NCBI GenBank assembly: GCA_016720775.1
Contig: JADKJX010000007.1
Span: 1 to 64,000 of the forward strand
DNA from: Chitinophagaceae bacterium
GTDB lineage: Bacteria; Bacteroidota; Bacteroidia; Chitinophagales; Chitinophagaceae
Direction of reading: 5' to 3'
Length of the DNA stretch: 64,000 bases
Part shown: in pieces, positions 39,659 to 48,253 of the stretch
Numbering within the stretch: the stretch's first letter is position 1
How the letters are laid out: the number at the start of each line of letters is the position of its first letter
Program-made: the position numbers and the translations under genes
Notes under the pieces: model-generated
What the model saw: only the letters and a program-made list of their open reading frames with translations
Database searches by the model: none
What the model was told of the DNA's origin: nothing

Positions 39659-39669
39659 AAAACATAACC

Positions 39670-42105
39670 ATGATAAAACATTATTTCAAGATCGCTTTGC
39701 GAAACCTGGGAAAGCAAAAGGGCTTATCCTTTATCAATATCTTTGGTTTATCTGTAGGACTGGCCTGCTTTACACTGTTCCTGTTGTATGCAGTGAATGA
39801 ATTCAGCTTTGACCGCTTTCATAAGAATGCAAAGAATATATACCGTGTATACTATCACCGGGATGCTGTTCATGGAGAAGAAGCAAGGAGTTCCTCTTAT
39901 TTGCCCATACCCCTTGGCCCTGCGATGAAAGAGAACTTCCCGGAAGTGGAAGATTTTGTAAGGATAAAGGATTCATGGGATCAGGTATTTGTTAAAGCTG
40001 ATAATAAAGTAAGCAGGAGTAAGATCTCGGCGGCTGATCCGCAATTCTTTTCCGTCTTTTCATTTAAAATATTGTATGGCAACCCGGTTGATCCCTTAAA
40101 AGGCCTGCATGATGTTGTATTGACAAAGGAGAAAGCCTTGCAATTATTCGGAGAAGCCAATGCAGTTGGAAAGACGATCGACATAAAAATAGATGACGGG
40201 TTTGAACCTTTTACGGTAAGCGCTGTAGCTGATGATATTCCTTCCAATTCCACCAATCGCTTTGATATCCTTTACAGTTTTGAATATTATATGACCACAA
40301 AGGGTGGCAAGCCGGGTGTTGATAACTGGCATCGCTCCGGTTATCAAACCTATGTTGTGTTGAGGCCTGGCAGTAAGCTGGAAAGGGGATCACAGCAATT
40401 GCGGAATTTCCGCAGCCGCTATTATGCCGAAGATGAAGCATCCATGAAGAAAGATAGTTCATGGACAGCACAGGGATCTCCGTCAACATTCGGCCTGCAG
40501 CCCCTGAATGAAATGCATACCGATCTGAGCATCGGGGGTGGAACAATAGAAGCTGTTAATCCAAAGAACATATGGATATTACTCGCTATTGCTGCGGGCG
40601 TGTTGCTTATTGCCTGTATCAACTTCACCACGCTGGCCATTGGCCGCTCGGCCGGAAGGGCAAAAGAGGTTGGTGTACGCAAAGTGATCGGCAGCGGCAA
40701 AAGACAATTGGTATTACAGTTTTTAGCCGAAGCATTGTTGCTGAGTATCGTATCTGCGGTAGTTGGGTTTTTATTGAGTAATTTTTTGTTGCCTTATTTC
40801 AACCAGCTTTCCGGCAGGGAACTGAGTTTTTCTTTTGCCCATTTTCCCGAAATGATATGGATGTTGATAGGGTTGGTTCTGCTCGTTGGTTTGCTGACCG
40901 GATCTTACCCTGCATTGGTGCTATCATCTTTTAAAACGATTGAAGTATTAAAAAGCAAAGTGAGGGTAGGCGGGTCTAACATTTTTACCAAATCATTGGT
41001 AACGGTTCAGTTTGTCCTGTCTATTGGGTTGATCATTTCCACGGTCATTATTTTACAGCAATTGAAATTCATGCAGGATAAATACCCAGGCTTTAACAAA
41101 GAAAATATAGTGATGGTTGATGCAGAAGGAACCGATACAAGAAAAATATATCCGTTGTTCAAACAATCATTGTCTGCCCAACCACAGATCATTGGTGTTG
41201 CAGGTTCGGAACTGGGATTGGGAGAAGGAACAGGCTGGAGCCAGTCGGCCTGGGGATATAATGGCAAACAAAAGAATGCATACGAATATTTTGTTGACAA
41301 CGATTATATCAAACTGATGGGGATAGAAATAGTAGCCGGTAGGAACTTTGATCCGAAGATCGCTTCCGATACACAAACTTCGGTTATCATCAATGAGGCC
41401 ATGGTCAAAGATTTTGGGTGGACAGATGATGAGGCTGTTGGTAAAGAACTGACGGGCTACCAGGAAACGTTGACACCGGTGGTGATCGGTGTGGTGAAGA
41501 ATTTTAATTTCCGTCCTTTCAGCGAAAAAGTGGAGCCACAGATGTTTCACCAGTTCCAGAGTTATGCACCGTATAAATATTTTGTGCGTATCAAGCCGGG
41601 CGATCCTGCTGCTGCATTGGAGATCATGAAGAAGTCATGGGCAGGCGTTGTACCAGCCCTGCCATTCAAATATGAATTCCTGGATGAAAGCCTGGACCGT
41701 TTTTATAAATCAGAATCACGCTGGAGCAGTATTGTTGGCTGGGCAGGAGGTATTTCCATTTTCCTGGCATGCCTGGGCCTGTTTGGTTTGGCTGCATTGG
41801 CTGCTGTTAACCGTACCAAGGAAATAGGCATACGGAAAGTATTGGGTGCAGGCATACCGGGCATTATCGGGTTATTATCAAAAGATTTTTTAAAACTTGT
41901 TACCATCGCTATCATTATCGCCATCCCGCTTGCCTGGTATTTCATGCACAACTGGTTGCAGGATTTTGCGTACCGGATCAATATCGGCTGGTGGGTGTTT
42001 GCAATTACAGGAGTAGCGGCTGTATTGATTGCATTGATAACAATAAGTTTCCAGGCTATTAAAGCCGCCATTGCCAACCCGGTAAAAAGTTTACGAACAG
42101 AATAA
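39670..42105 (+). CDS. FtsX/MacB-type ABC permease 9 of 9 (811 aa)
   Basis: The reading frame is open upstream, inside permease 8, but the family start is ATG 39670 (MIKHYFKIALRNLGKQKGLS). TM1 about 18-40. Coupling helices RAKEVGVRKVIGSGK near 330 and NRTKEIGIRKVLGAG near 714; the last residue is G where the others have S or T. Ends AAIANPVKSLRTE. The next gene, 10 bp on, is an ATPase rather than another permease, so this closes the array. Confidence 0.9.
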   Translation: MIKHYFKIALRNLGKQKGLSFINIFGLSVGLACFTLFLLYAVNEFSFDRFHKNAKNIYRVYYHRDAVHGEEARSSSYLPIPLGPAMKENFPEVEDFVRIKDSWDQVFVKADNKVSRSKISAADPQFFSVFSFKILYGNPVDPLKGLHDVVLTKEKALQLFGEANAVGKTIDIKIDDGFEPFTVSAVADDIPSNSTNRFDILYSFEYYMTTKGGKPGVDNWHRSGYQTYVVLRPGSKLERGSQQLRNFRSRYYAEDEASMKKDSSWTAQGSPSTFGLQPLNEMHTDLSIGGGTIEAVNPKNIWILLAIAAGVLLIACINFTTLAIGRSAGRAKEVGVRKVIGSGKRQLVLQFLAEALLLSIVSAVVGFLLSNFLLPYFNQLSGRELSFSFAHFPEMIWMLIGLVLLVGLLTGSYPALVLSSFKTIEVLKSKVRVGGSNIFTKSLVTVQFVLSIGLIISTVIILQQLKFMQDKYPGFNKENIVMVDAEGTDTRKIYPLFKQSLSAQPQIIGVAGSELGLGEGTGWSQSAWGYNGKQKNAYEYFVDNDYIKLMGIEIVAGRNFDPKIASDTQTSVIINEAMVKDFGWTDDEAVGKELTGYQETLTPVVIGVVKNFNFRPFSEKVEPQMFHQFQSYAPYKYFVRIKPGDPAAALEIMKKSWAGVVPALPFKYEFLDESLDRFYKSESRWSSIVGWAGGISIFLACLGLFGLAALAAVNRTKEIGIRKVLGAGIPGIIGLLSKDFLKLVTIAIIIAIPLAWYFMHNWLQDFAYRINIGWWVFAITGVAAVLIALITISFQAIKAAIANPVKSLRTE

Positions 42106-42115
42106 AATATATATC

Positions 42116-42778
42116 ATGTTAGAGTTAAAAAAGATCTTCAAGTGGGTAAATAATGGTAATAACCGTGTCTTTCTTTTAAAAGATATCAACCTTACCGTAA
42201 AGGAAGGAGAATTCATTTCCATCATGGGCCCTTCGGGCTCGGGTAAATCAACCCTGCTGAATGTGATCGGCATGCTGGATGAATTTGATGAAGGCGAATA
42301 CGAGTTCCTGTATGAGCCTGTGCATAAGCTGAAAGAGAAACAGCGTACCGGTTTGTATAAAAGATACATCGGCTTTGTGTTCCAGGCTTATCACCTGATC
42401 GACGAACTGACCGTATACGAGAACATTGAAACACCCCTGATCTACCAGGATGTAAAAGCATCGGAAAGAAAGGCCATGGTGGCCGATATGCTCGACCGGT
42501 TCAATATTGTGGGCAAGAAAGATCTTTTCCCTTCGCAGCTTTCCGGCGGGCAACAGCAACTGGTGGGTATTGCAAGAGCGCTGATCTCCAAACCAAAATT
42601 ATTGCTGGCAGATGAACCAACCGGTAACCTGAATTCAAAACAAGGCGAAGAGATCATGAATTTATTCAGTGAATTAAATAAAGAAGGTGTGACCATCATA
42701 CAGGTAACTCATTCGGAGAAAAATGCATCCTACGGGTCTAAAATAATCAACCTGCTCGATGGGCGCATTGAGTTATAA
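42116..42778 (+). CDS. Second ABC transporter ATPase, MacB/LolD type (220 aa)
   Basis: Intact ATPase at the far end of the permease array. Walker A GPSGSGKST, Q-loop FQAYHLIDE, signature LSGGQQQ followed by LVGIARA (first ATPase: RVAVARA), Walker B LLLADEP, switch His in QVTHSEK. The D-loop reads GNLNS where the first ATPase and most family members have GNLDS. The two ATPases are clearly different sequences, so they may serve different permeases or work as a mixed pair. It lies 10 bp after permease 9 and 16 bp before the TolC-like gene. Confidence 0.92.
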   Translation: MLELKKIFKWVNNGNNRVFLLKDINLTVKEGEFISIMGPSGSGKSTLLNVIGMLDEFDEGEYEFLYEPVHKLKEKQRTGLYKRYIGFVFQAYHLIDELTVYENIETPLIYQDVKASERKAMVADMLDRFNIVGKKDLFPSQLSGGQQQLVGIARALISKPKLLLADEPTGNLNSKQGEEIMNLFSELNKEGVTIIQVTHSEKNASYGSKIINLLDGRIEL

Positions 42779-42794
42779 AAAATAATTAAAGAAA

Positions 42795-44229
42795 ATGATG
42801 AAAGCAAAAAGTTGTAATGATGTGGTGCATAATGACCGTAAGCGGTTTGTAAATGGATATGCACAGAACAATACATCGAAGTTAACCCTGAAGGCCTGCC
42901 TGGATATAGCAACGGCTAACAGTATCCCCGTTAAGCAAAGCGAACTGCTTGAGCAGAATGCTCAAACTGAACCTGAACCAGTCGAGGATGAACCGCCTGC
43001 CCAATGTATCGGCCAGTTTAAATTACGGCATCAACAATGGCCGCAGCATTGATCCGTACACCAACAGTTATATCAACCAGCAGCTGTCTTCATCCAATTC
43101 TGGCATCACAGCTTCCATACCGGTCTTCAAAGGGTTTCAAACACAGAACAGCATTCAACAGGCTTCGTATAATTACCAGGCATCAAAGATGGAACTGCAG
43201 CAGGAAAAAGATAACCTCACCTTAAATGTGATCCTCTCTTTCCTGCAGATGATGAATGATGAAGATGTACTTGCACTTACAAAAAAACAAATAGCCGTAA
43301 CAGAGAAACAAGTGGAGCGGCTTGATCTGTTGAATAAAGAAGGTGCCATTGCACCCGCCGTGTTGTATGATATGAAGGGACAGTATGCATCTGATCAACT
43401 GGCTTTAATTAATGCCGGCCGTGCATTGGAAATGTCGAAGCTTACCTTGTCGCAGTACATGAATGTTCCTTACGATAAAAATATGCAGCTCGACCGGGAG
43501 GGCTTTGATATGAAGATGGAGTTGTACGATGCAACGGCTGATAATATCTATGCCGTAGCCTTACAAGGCCTTGCTTTTGTAAAAGCAGCCGACCTGCGTA
43601 CAAAAGCGGCCAACAAAGCCATCCGGGTTGCAGCGGCCGACCTGTATCCAACACTTTCTTTATTCGGGCAACTGGGTACCAATTATTCAAGCGCTGCAAG
43701 AAGCTCTACTGCTGCCGGCGTTACGGATGTAGTTACCACCGATTACGTAGTGGTGAATGGAAATAATAGTCCCGTTATTACTAAACAAACAAATTATAAC
43801 AACCAGAAGATCGATTTCTTTAAACAGTACAATAATAACCTGGGTACTTTTTTTGGCGTAAGCCTGCAGGTACCGATATTTTCTTCTTTCCAGTCACGGA
43901 CAAAAGTAAAACTGGCAAGGCTGGAAGAAAAGAGAACCAGTTATGTTGCAGAGAATACCCGGATACAACTTCGCCAGGCCATTGAGCAGGCGTACCTGAA
44001 TATGACAACCGCATGGGATAGATATAAGATACTTGGCGACCAGGTAACTGCTTTTGAAGAGTCATTCCGGGCGGCAGAGATACGTTTTAACCTGGGTGCT
44101 TTGAACAGCGTGGAATATCTTATTGTAAAGAATAATCTCGACAGGGCGACTGTAAATCTTACTTCCGCCCGGTACGATTATTTATTGCGGACCAAGGTGC
44201 TGGATTTTTACCAGGGTAAATTGAAGTAA
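42795..44229 (+). CDS. TolC-family outer-membrane efflux protein (three probable indels)
   Basis: Outer-membrane channel of the tripartite pump. Two long coiled-coil helical regions (for example MNDEDVLALTKKQIAVTEKQ and QAYLNMTTAWDRYKILGDQ) and the FKGFQTQNSIQQASY and YSSAAR-type strands fit TolC. Reading from 42795 gives an odd polar N-terminus. Removing one A at 42806-42810 and adding one T at 42846-42848 reveals a signal peptide (VVMMWCIMTVSGFVNGYAQ) in front of NNTSKLTLKACLDIA. A further one-base insertion in AAA at 42964-42966 breaks the main frame; past it the text runs LNLNQSRMNRLPNVSASLNY. The corrected product is about 478 residues. It is the last gene of the operon and is followed by a hairpin. 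Confidence 0.85.
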
Positions 44230-44255
44230 GACAGAATAAATATGCTTAAATTAAA

Positions 44256-44282
44256 ACAAGATTCATCTCTGATGAACCTTGT
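44256..44282 (+). terminator. Terminator of the efflux operon
   Basis: Hairpin with arms ACAAG-A-TTCATC and GATGAA-C-CTTGT around a TCT loop, one internal A/C mismatch, followed by TT. It lies 27 bp after the TolC-like stop and is the first strong hairpin noticed after 17.9 kb in the plus direction. Confidence 0.65.
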
Positions 44283-44305
44283 TTCATAATTGTATTTAAA
44301 TATGA

Positions 44306-44748
44306 TCAAAAACTACTTGTTGACCATACCACCTGTTTGCCCGGCTTTTTAACAGTGATGTCGTTTTCGGCTGTGATATAGATCTTTGTTGGTTTTGCTG
44401 CTGAAGTTGCTTCAAAAGATGCTTTTGATTTTTTGCTGAGCCAGCTGTTGGCACCTTCTATCTGCCCGATATTTTTAGTTAGTTTTTGATCAGACACCAT
44501 CCAAACCACATAGGCTTCTTTGGCGGGGCTCAGGTTCTTTACATTTTCCAGGTCAGAAAGATCTATGTGAATGACATAATTGCTGTTCACATCCCGTTTG
44601 ATCTGCACATTGCCATTTGATTCGGGGATCATTGATTGAGATAGTGAAGCGGTTTTTTTAGCGCAGGATCCGGAACTGAATATTATCAATATTGCAAAAA
44701 TGCTTACTGGGATTTTTTTTAGAACGTTATTTACTTTAGTGCTTTCAT
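44306..44748 (-). CDS. Lipoprotein of unknown function, paralogue A
   Basis: The clear frame runs from about 44689 to 44306. The likely true start is the ATG at 44746-44748: adding one A to the AAA run at 44743-44745 gives MKSTKVNNVLKKIPVSIF and then a lipobox-like SSGSC before the mature part. The body of about 110 residues is beta-rich (NVQIKRDVNSNYVIHIDLSDL, EAYVVWMVSD, KIYITAENDI). It is a paralogue of the next gene upstream on this strand (NYVIxIxLxxLxxVKxLxPxxxAYVVWMxSD). Located in the outer or inner membrane leaflet as a lipoprotein; role unknown. Confidence 0.7.
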
Positions 44749-44841
44749 TTTTTTGTTTTAATGTAAATTAGAAATGTATCCTGTAAGACCGGTATGTTGC
44801 AGGCACGTGTAAAGAAATTATGTACGCAAATGACGGGGGAG

Positions 44842-45285
44842 CTAAAAATCACTCGTCGACAATATGATCATTGAACCCGGGTTCATGACATTGGCTTCAC
44901 TTTCAGCGGTAATGAATATTTTGGTTGGCCTTGATGAGGAAACTGTTTCAAAAGAGGCTTTTAATTTTTTCGACAACATGTTTGAAGAACTATTGATCTG
45001 CCCGAGATTTTTTATCAGCGCCCCATCCGATTCCATCCAAACCACGTAGGCCTGCATGGAGGGTTCCAGCCTTTTCACTTCGGCCAGGTTTGTAAGCTTT
45101 ATCTTAATTACATAGTTCCTGTTATTGTCTTTTTTTACTTTTACATCACCCCGTGCTGCCGGAACTGCAGATGAAGTTAAGAAAGCCGATTTTGTGACAC
45201 AGGCATTAAAAGTAAATACCAGCACAAGTGCGGGAATTTTTAAAATCAAGTTTTTTATGGGCGAAGTCAAAACGTTTGCTTTCAT
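44842..45285 (-). CDS. Lipoprotein of unknown function, paralogue B (147 aa)
   Basis: Signal peptide with lipobox near residue 29 (IPALVLVFTFNAC). The mature part matches the neighbouring paralogue over its length: NYVIKIKLTNLAEVKRLEPS, QAYVVWMESDGALIKNLGQI, PTKIFITAESEA, ILSTSDF. Both genes lie on the minus strand about 90 bp apart, consistent with a tandem duplication. The fold may be a small beta sandwich. No function can be assigned; I do not recognise a named family. Confidence 0.8.
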   Translation of the reverse strand: MKANVLTSPIKNLILKIPALVLVFTFNACVTKSAFLTSSAVPAARGDVKVKKDNNRNYVIKIKLTNLAEVKRLEPSMQAYVVWMESDGALIKNLGQINSSSNMLSKKLKASFETVSSSRPTKIFITAESEANVMNPGSMIILSTSDF

Positions 45286-45370
45286 ACATTTTTTTTAAGT
45301 GAATGTTCAGGATGTAAATATGCGTGTCATTACTGTGGAAATCATTACATGTTCAGCTGGATAAGTTGCA

Positions 45371-46479
45371 TTATTCACAGCTTTTCTTCTTTTTGATGCT
45401 TACTTTCCATTTTAAGAAAGATAATTTTGATTTGGTAGGCACCATATTCCCGAGCAGGAATCCCCAGGGTTTTAAAGGGTCGATGTGATCAAAGATCACT
45501 TTCATGATTGCCGTTAACGGGATCGAAAGGAACATACCCGAAATTCCCCATACCGCGGAACCGATCAGGACCACTATAATGGAAATGAGGGCATTTAACT
45601 GAACTTTTGATGCAACGATCCTGGGAACGATGAAATTATTATCTATGAACTGTATGATGGCATAAAGCACAGCCACGTAAATAACATATACCGGCGATTT
45701 GGTGACCAGTGCGATGGCCATATATAATAATACTCCGATGATGCCACCCAGGTACGGAATCACATTCAGCAGCGCCCCGATGATGCCAAGCAGGACCGCA
45801 TATTCAATACCGAGCAATAAAAGCCCTACGGAATTAAGTACTGCCATGATGAGCATTTCAAAAAGAGACCCGACAAATAGCTTTGTGTGATCTTTTTGGT
45901 GTTTACCAATACATCGGCAACAACAGTATGATGTTCCGAACGGAAAAGCCTGCGGATGAATTCCAGCAGTAATGTTTTGTAATAAAGGAAAAGAAACAGG
46001 TACACAGGCAGCAGCATTATCGTCATCATTACCTGCCCGGCTTCAGAAAGTTTTTCAGCAATCGCAAAATCACGAATTGCTTCTTTTTGTGTTTCACTGA
46101 TCCAGTTATTTATTCTCGACTGCCTGATCGTAAACTTTTCGGAGACCCAATGTAGGAGATTATTACTGCTGGCGTCAAGCTTCTCCTTCAGTTTTGGATA
46201 GGATTCGCTGAACAGGCTTACCTGGGAGGAGATGATGTAAAAGATAGCGATCACCACAAAAATGGTAAGGGATACGGCAATGGTGATGGCAATTACTTTG
46301 TTTACCTTTTTACGGATCAGAAAATTGACCAGCGGGTTAAGTAAAATGGCAATGAGGACCGCATATACCACCGGGATGATGATATCCTGCCCGATACGCA
46401 TGGTGAATATGAAAGCAAAAACGCTGATAAAGATCAGCGCTGCTTTGGCATAAAAAGGAGGTTTAACAAGAATGTCCAT
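45371..46479 (-). CDS. AI-2E/PerM-family transporter-like membrane protein (one frameshift)
   Basis: Polytopic membrane protein of the AI-2E (PerM/TqsA) family. N-terminal TM pairs (AALIFISVFAFIFTM, IIIPVVYAVLIAILLNPLVNFLIRKK), a TM plus a soluble helical region (about 70-170), and the conserved C-terminal TMs with LLGIIGALLNVIPYLGGIIG and DNNFIVPRIVASKVQLN. The frame breaks at the A5 run 45860-45864 (TTTTT on the coding strand); one added base gives SYLSGLFFEMLIMAVLNSVG and a total of about 370 residues, as expected. Its start overlaps the stop of the upstream 131-aa gene by one base. Substrate unknown; many members act in ion or signal transport. Confidence 0.85.
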
Positions 46480-46874
46480 TACTTTTTTTCCAGGTCAGGC
46501 TGCCTGGTGAATATTTTCTTCATGATGAAAGTTCCAACCGATCTGACCCCATCGGCATTTTTTGTGACCTTATTGGCCACTGCCATTTCCAGGATGATGC
46601 CCAATAGTTTTGTGAGGGGATTCAGTGTTTTGCCGAGTATCACCTTTTTGGCCAGTATCCCCGTGGTCAACCCTATTGCGCCATTGATCACATCCGTTTT
46701 TAAACCCGGACTTGCTATTGCTTCTTTTAACGTGGATTTAAAAATATTGATCGGCTTCAGACTTTCATAGGTATTGAAAAAATCTTTTTTAAGTAAGGGC
46801 CATTCATTATCCAGTTTGCCCTCTAACTCCTGGATGGCTGCTTTTAACTCTGCACGTGAACTGATCTTTTGCAT
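46479..46874 (-). CDS. Conserved hypothetical protein (131 aa)
   Basis: Helical N-terminal half (SRAELKAAIQELEGKLDNEW) followed by a hydrophobic Gly/Ala-rich stretch (VINGAIGLTTGILAKKVILG, LLGIILEMAVANKVT) that may associate with the membrane. It has a one-base overlap with the AI-2E-family gene and lies 6 bp after the holin-like gene, so the three are an operon. Similar small proteins accompany holin-like and YtxH genes in Bacteroidota (from memory). No function is known to me. Confidence 0.75.
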   Translation of the reverse strand: MQKISSRAELKAAIQELEGKLDNEWPLLKKDFFNTYESLKPINIFKSTLKEAIASPGLKTDVINGAIGLTTGILAKKVILGKTLNPLTKLLGIILEMAVANKVTKNADGVRSVGTFIMKKIFTRQPDLEKK

Positions 46875-46880
46875 AACGGG

Positions 46881-47213
46881 TCAGCTGAGTAATTTTCTGA
46901 TAATGGAATCATTCACCCTTGATTTGATAAAAGGATGAATGGCCAGTAATACGATCGCTGCAATGGCATGACATGAAGCAACTACCAGGAACCCGTAATA
47001 ATATTTGCCAAGCAGATCGCCAAGCCACAGCGCTATCGCTATATTAAGCATGAGGGCAAAAAACGAGACGGCCAGGGTTAATATGGACCGGGAAGCAAGC
47101 GATGAAACAAGATCAGCTGTTTTATCAACTGATTTCAGTTTTAATAACTCGATACCCGTTCTGCCATATTGCTCCGTTCTTTCAAAAAACGGTTCAATTA
47201 AATTTGTGTCCAT
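46881..47213 (-). CDS. Phage-holin-family-like membrane protein (110 aa)
   Basis: Two hydrophobic spans (about 41-65, SRSILTLAVSFFALMLNIAIAL; about 74-95, YYGFLVVASCHAIAAIVLLAI) with charged ends, the layout of the superfamily III holin-like (PF07332-type) proteins. In Bacteroidota these are chromosomal envelope-stress neighbours rather than phage lysis genes. No other phage gene is nearby. First full gene of the run leading to the AI-2E-family protein. Confidence 0.72.
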   Translation of the reverse strand: MDTNLIEPFFERTEQYGRTGIELLKLKSVDKTADLVSSLASRSILTLAVSFFALMLNIAIALWLGDLLGKYYYGFLVVASCHAIAAIVLLAIHPFIKSRVNDSIIRKLLS

Positions 47214-47259
47214 GATTCATGATTTTAATTATGCCATTGATTGGTTTGTTGCTTATTGA

Positions 47260-47534
47260 TCAGCCCGCCTTAAATTCTTCTATTGCCGCTTTCCCGTTCT
47301 CCATGAATTCATTTGCTTTCTCTTTCCACTGTTCCTGCATCTTTTTTAAATTCATTAAGCAGTTCCTCAACCCTTTTCTTTCATAGCATCCGTAAGATCA
47401 TTTGCCTTTTGCTGAGATCTTCTTTCTTGTCTCACTTCCTTTATCGGGAGCAAAAAGGATTCCCAGTGCTCCGCCAAGTGCGGCACCTATTAATAAAGCA
47501 CCAACCAGTTTTCCGTTGTTGTTCCGAATTTCAT
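47260..47534 (-). CDS. YtxH-type small membrane protein (several frameshifts)
   Basis: No long frame is open here, but translated pieces are unmistakable: [20 protein letters not shown] then [17 protein letters not shown], the YtxH signature with one Gly/Ala-rich TM, then [19 protein letters not shown] and [20 protein letters not shown]. About four one-base indels (near the ATG at 47532-47534, and in AAAAGG, AAAAGGG and AAAAAA stretches further on) are needed to join them into a protein of about 91 residues. Stop TGA at 47260-47262. YtxH proteins are general-stress envelope proteins of unclear biochemistry. Because every break is in or next to a homopolymer I favour sequence error over decay. 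Confidence 0.68.
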
Positions 47535-47600
47535 TTGTTTGTTTTAATTGCCTGCACAGCTACTGTATTGTGAAGGCGTGATTTATGATATTTTTAATTG

Positions 47601-47756
47601 TTAAAGAATTTTTCTGCCCTGGATGATCCTTAGTAAAATGGCGATCGCTGCTATCACCAGCAGAAGGTGTATAATGCCGCCGGCATGAAAGCCGAGGAAG
47701 CCAATGAACCAGAAAATAATCAGTATTACGGCGAGGATGTAAAGTAAGTTACCCAT
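47601..47756 (-). CDS. lmo0937-family-like small membrane protein (51 aa)
   Basis: ATG at 47754-47756, stop TAA at 47601-47603. The protein reads MGNLLYILAVILIIFWFIGF ... GGIIHLLLVIAAIAILLRII and ends QGRKIL. Two hydrophobic helices joined by an HAGG turn match the small lmo0937-type (DUF5670) membrane proteins, common in stress-gene neighbourhoods. It is flanked by the YtxH-type and CsbD-type genes, which supports a shared stress role. Confidence 0.75.
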   Translation of the reverse strand: MGNLLYILAVILIIFWFIGFLGFHAGGIIHLLLVIAAIAILLRIIQGRKIL

Positions 47757-47930
47757 GATCTTGTATAGTTTTTTTGTGAAATAAGGATTGTTATTTAACA
47801 GCCATCTTTTTTTGAGTGCCGGTTATTTTCATCACCCACCAGGTATGCTTCTGATGGACAACAAATATTTTTATTTGCCTGCGCAATTTTGTAGTGCCGT
47901 TCATTTTGCTTTTATTAGGGTAAGCGTGAC

Positions 47931-48119
47931 CTACAGATCGGCAATGATCTTAAGGATCTCCGCTTTGGTCCTGCCAAGCCTGACCTGGACCTTTCCCAAC
48001 ATCTCCTCTTGTTTACCTTCTGCAAACAGCAGGTCATTATCAGTAAGCATGCTGAACCGCTGTTTTAATTTCCCTTTTGTTTCGTTCCAGTTTCCTTTTA
48101 ATTCTGTTAGATTTTTCAT
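47931..48119 (-). CDS. CsbD family stress protein (62 aa)
   Basis: Short hydrophilic helical protein with the CsbD pattern: LKGNWNETKGKLKQRFSMLT, DNDLLFAEGKQEEMLGKVQ, LGRTKAEILKII. CsbD members are induced by general stress, but their biochemical role is not known. Full length for the family. The 170 bp between it and the lmo0937-like gene contain nothing I can identify. Confidence 0.85.
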   Translation of the reverse strand: MKNLTELKGNWNETKGKLKQRFSMLTDNDLLFAEGKQEEMLGKVQVRLGRTKAEILKIIADL

Positions 48120-48253
48120 TGATGGTATGATTTATTAACTAGATGTTGTCTCTACAAAGATGGATAATCGGCCCTTCATATACGTTACAGAATTACCCGA
48201 AAGAATTACAGGATTCACATATTCCCCGGACTTGATTTTTCCAGGGATAGAAC

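Larger units (their letters stand above)
20229..42105 (+). repeat. Array of nine paralogous FtsX/MacB-type permease genes
   Basis: Nine same-strand genes of about 800 codons, spaced 7-11 bp apart. Each starts MxKxYFKxAxRNLxxNK-like and ends NPVKSLRTE (all nine). The end is also conserved as DNA: AACCCGGTTAAAAGTTTACG or a near variant, then the stop TAA, at 22640, 25041, 27460, 29897, 32331, 34736, 37144, 39629 and 42079. Inner parts have diverged strongly, so duplication is old, with the gene tails kept alike. Confidence 0.88.

Noticed and set aside
39505..39669. Start of permease 9 inside permease 8
   Set aside because: The family start MIKHYFKIALRNL at 39670 is present, and the upstream residues are a shadow of permease 8's coding sequence.
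20229..42105. Long open frames on the opposite strand inside the permease genes
   Set aside because: They follow the codon pattern of the sense genes, lack starts with ribosome sites and have low-complexity, Cys/His-rich or unlikely compositions.
46881..47213. Holin-like gene as a sign of a prophage
   Set aside because: No capsid, terminase, integrase or endolysin gene is near; this type is a common chromosomal neighbour of YtxH/AI-2E genes in Bacteroidota.
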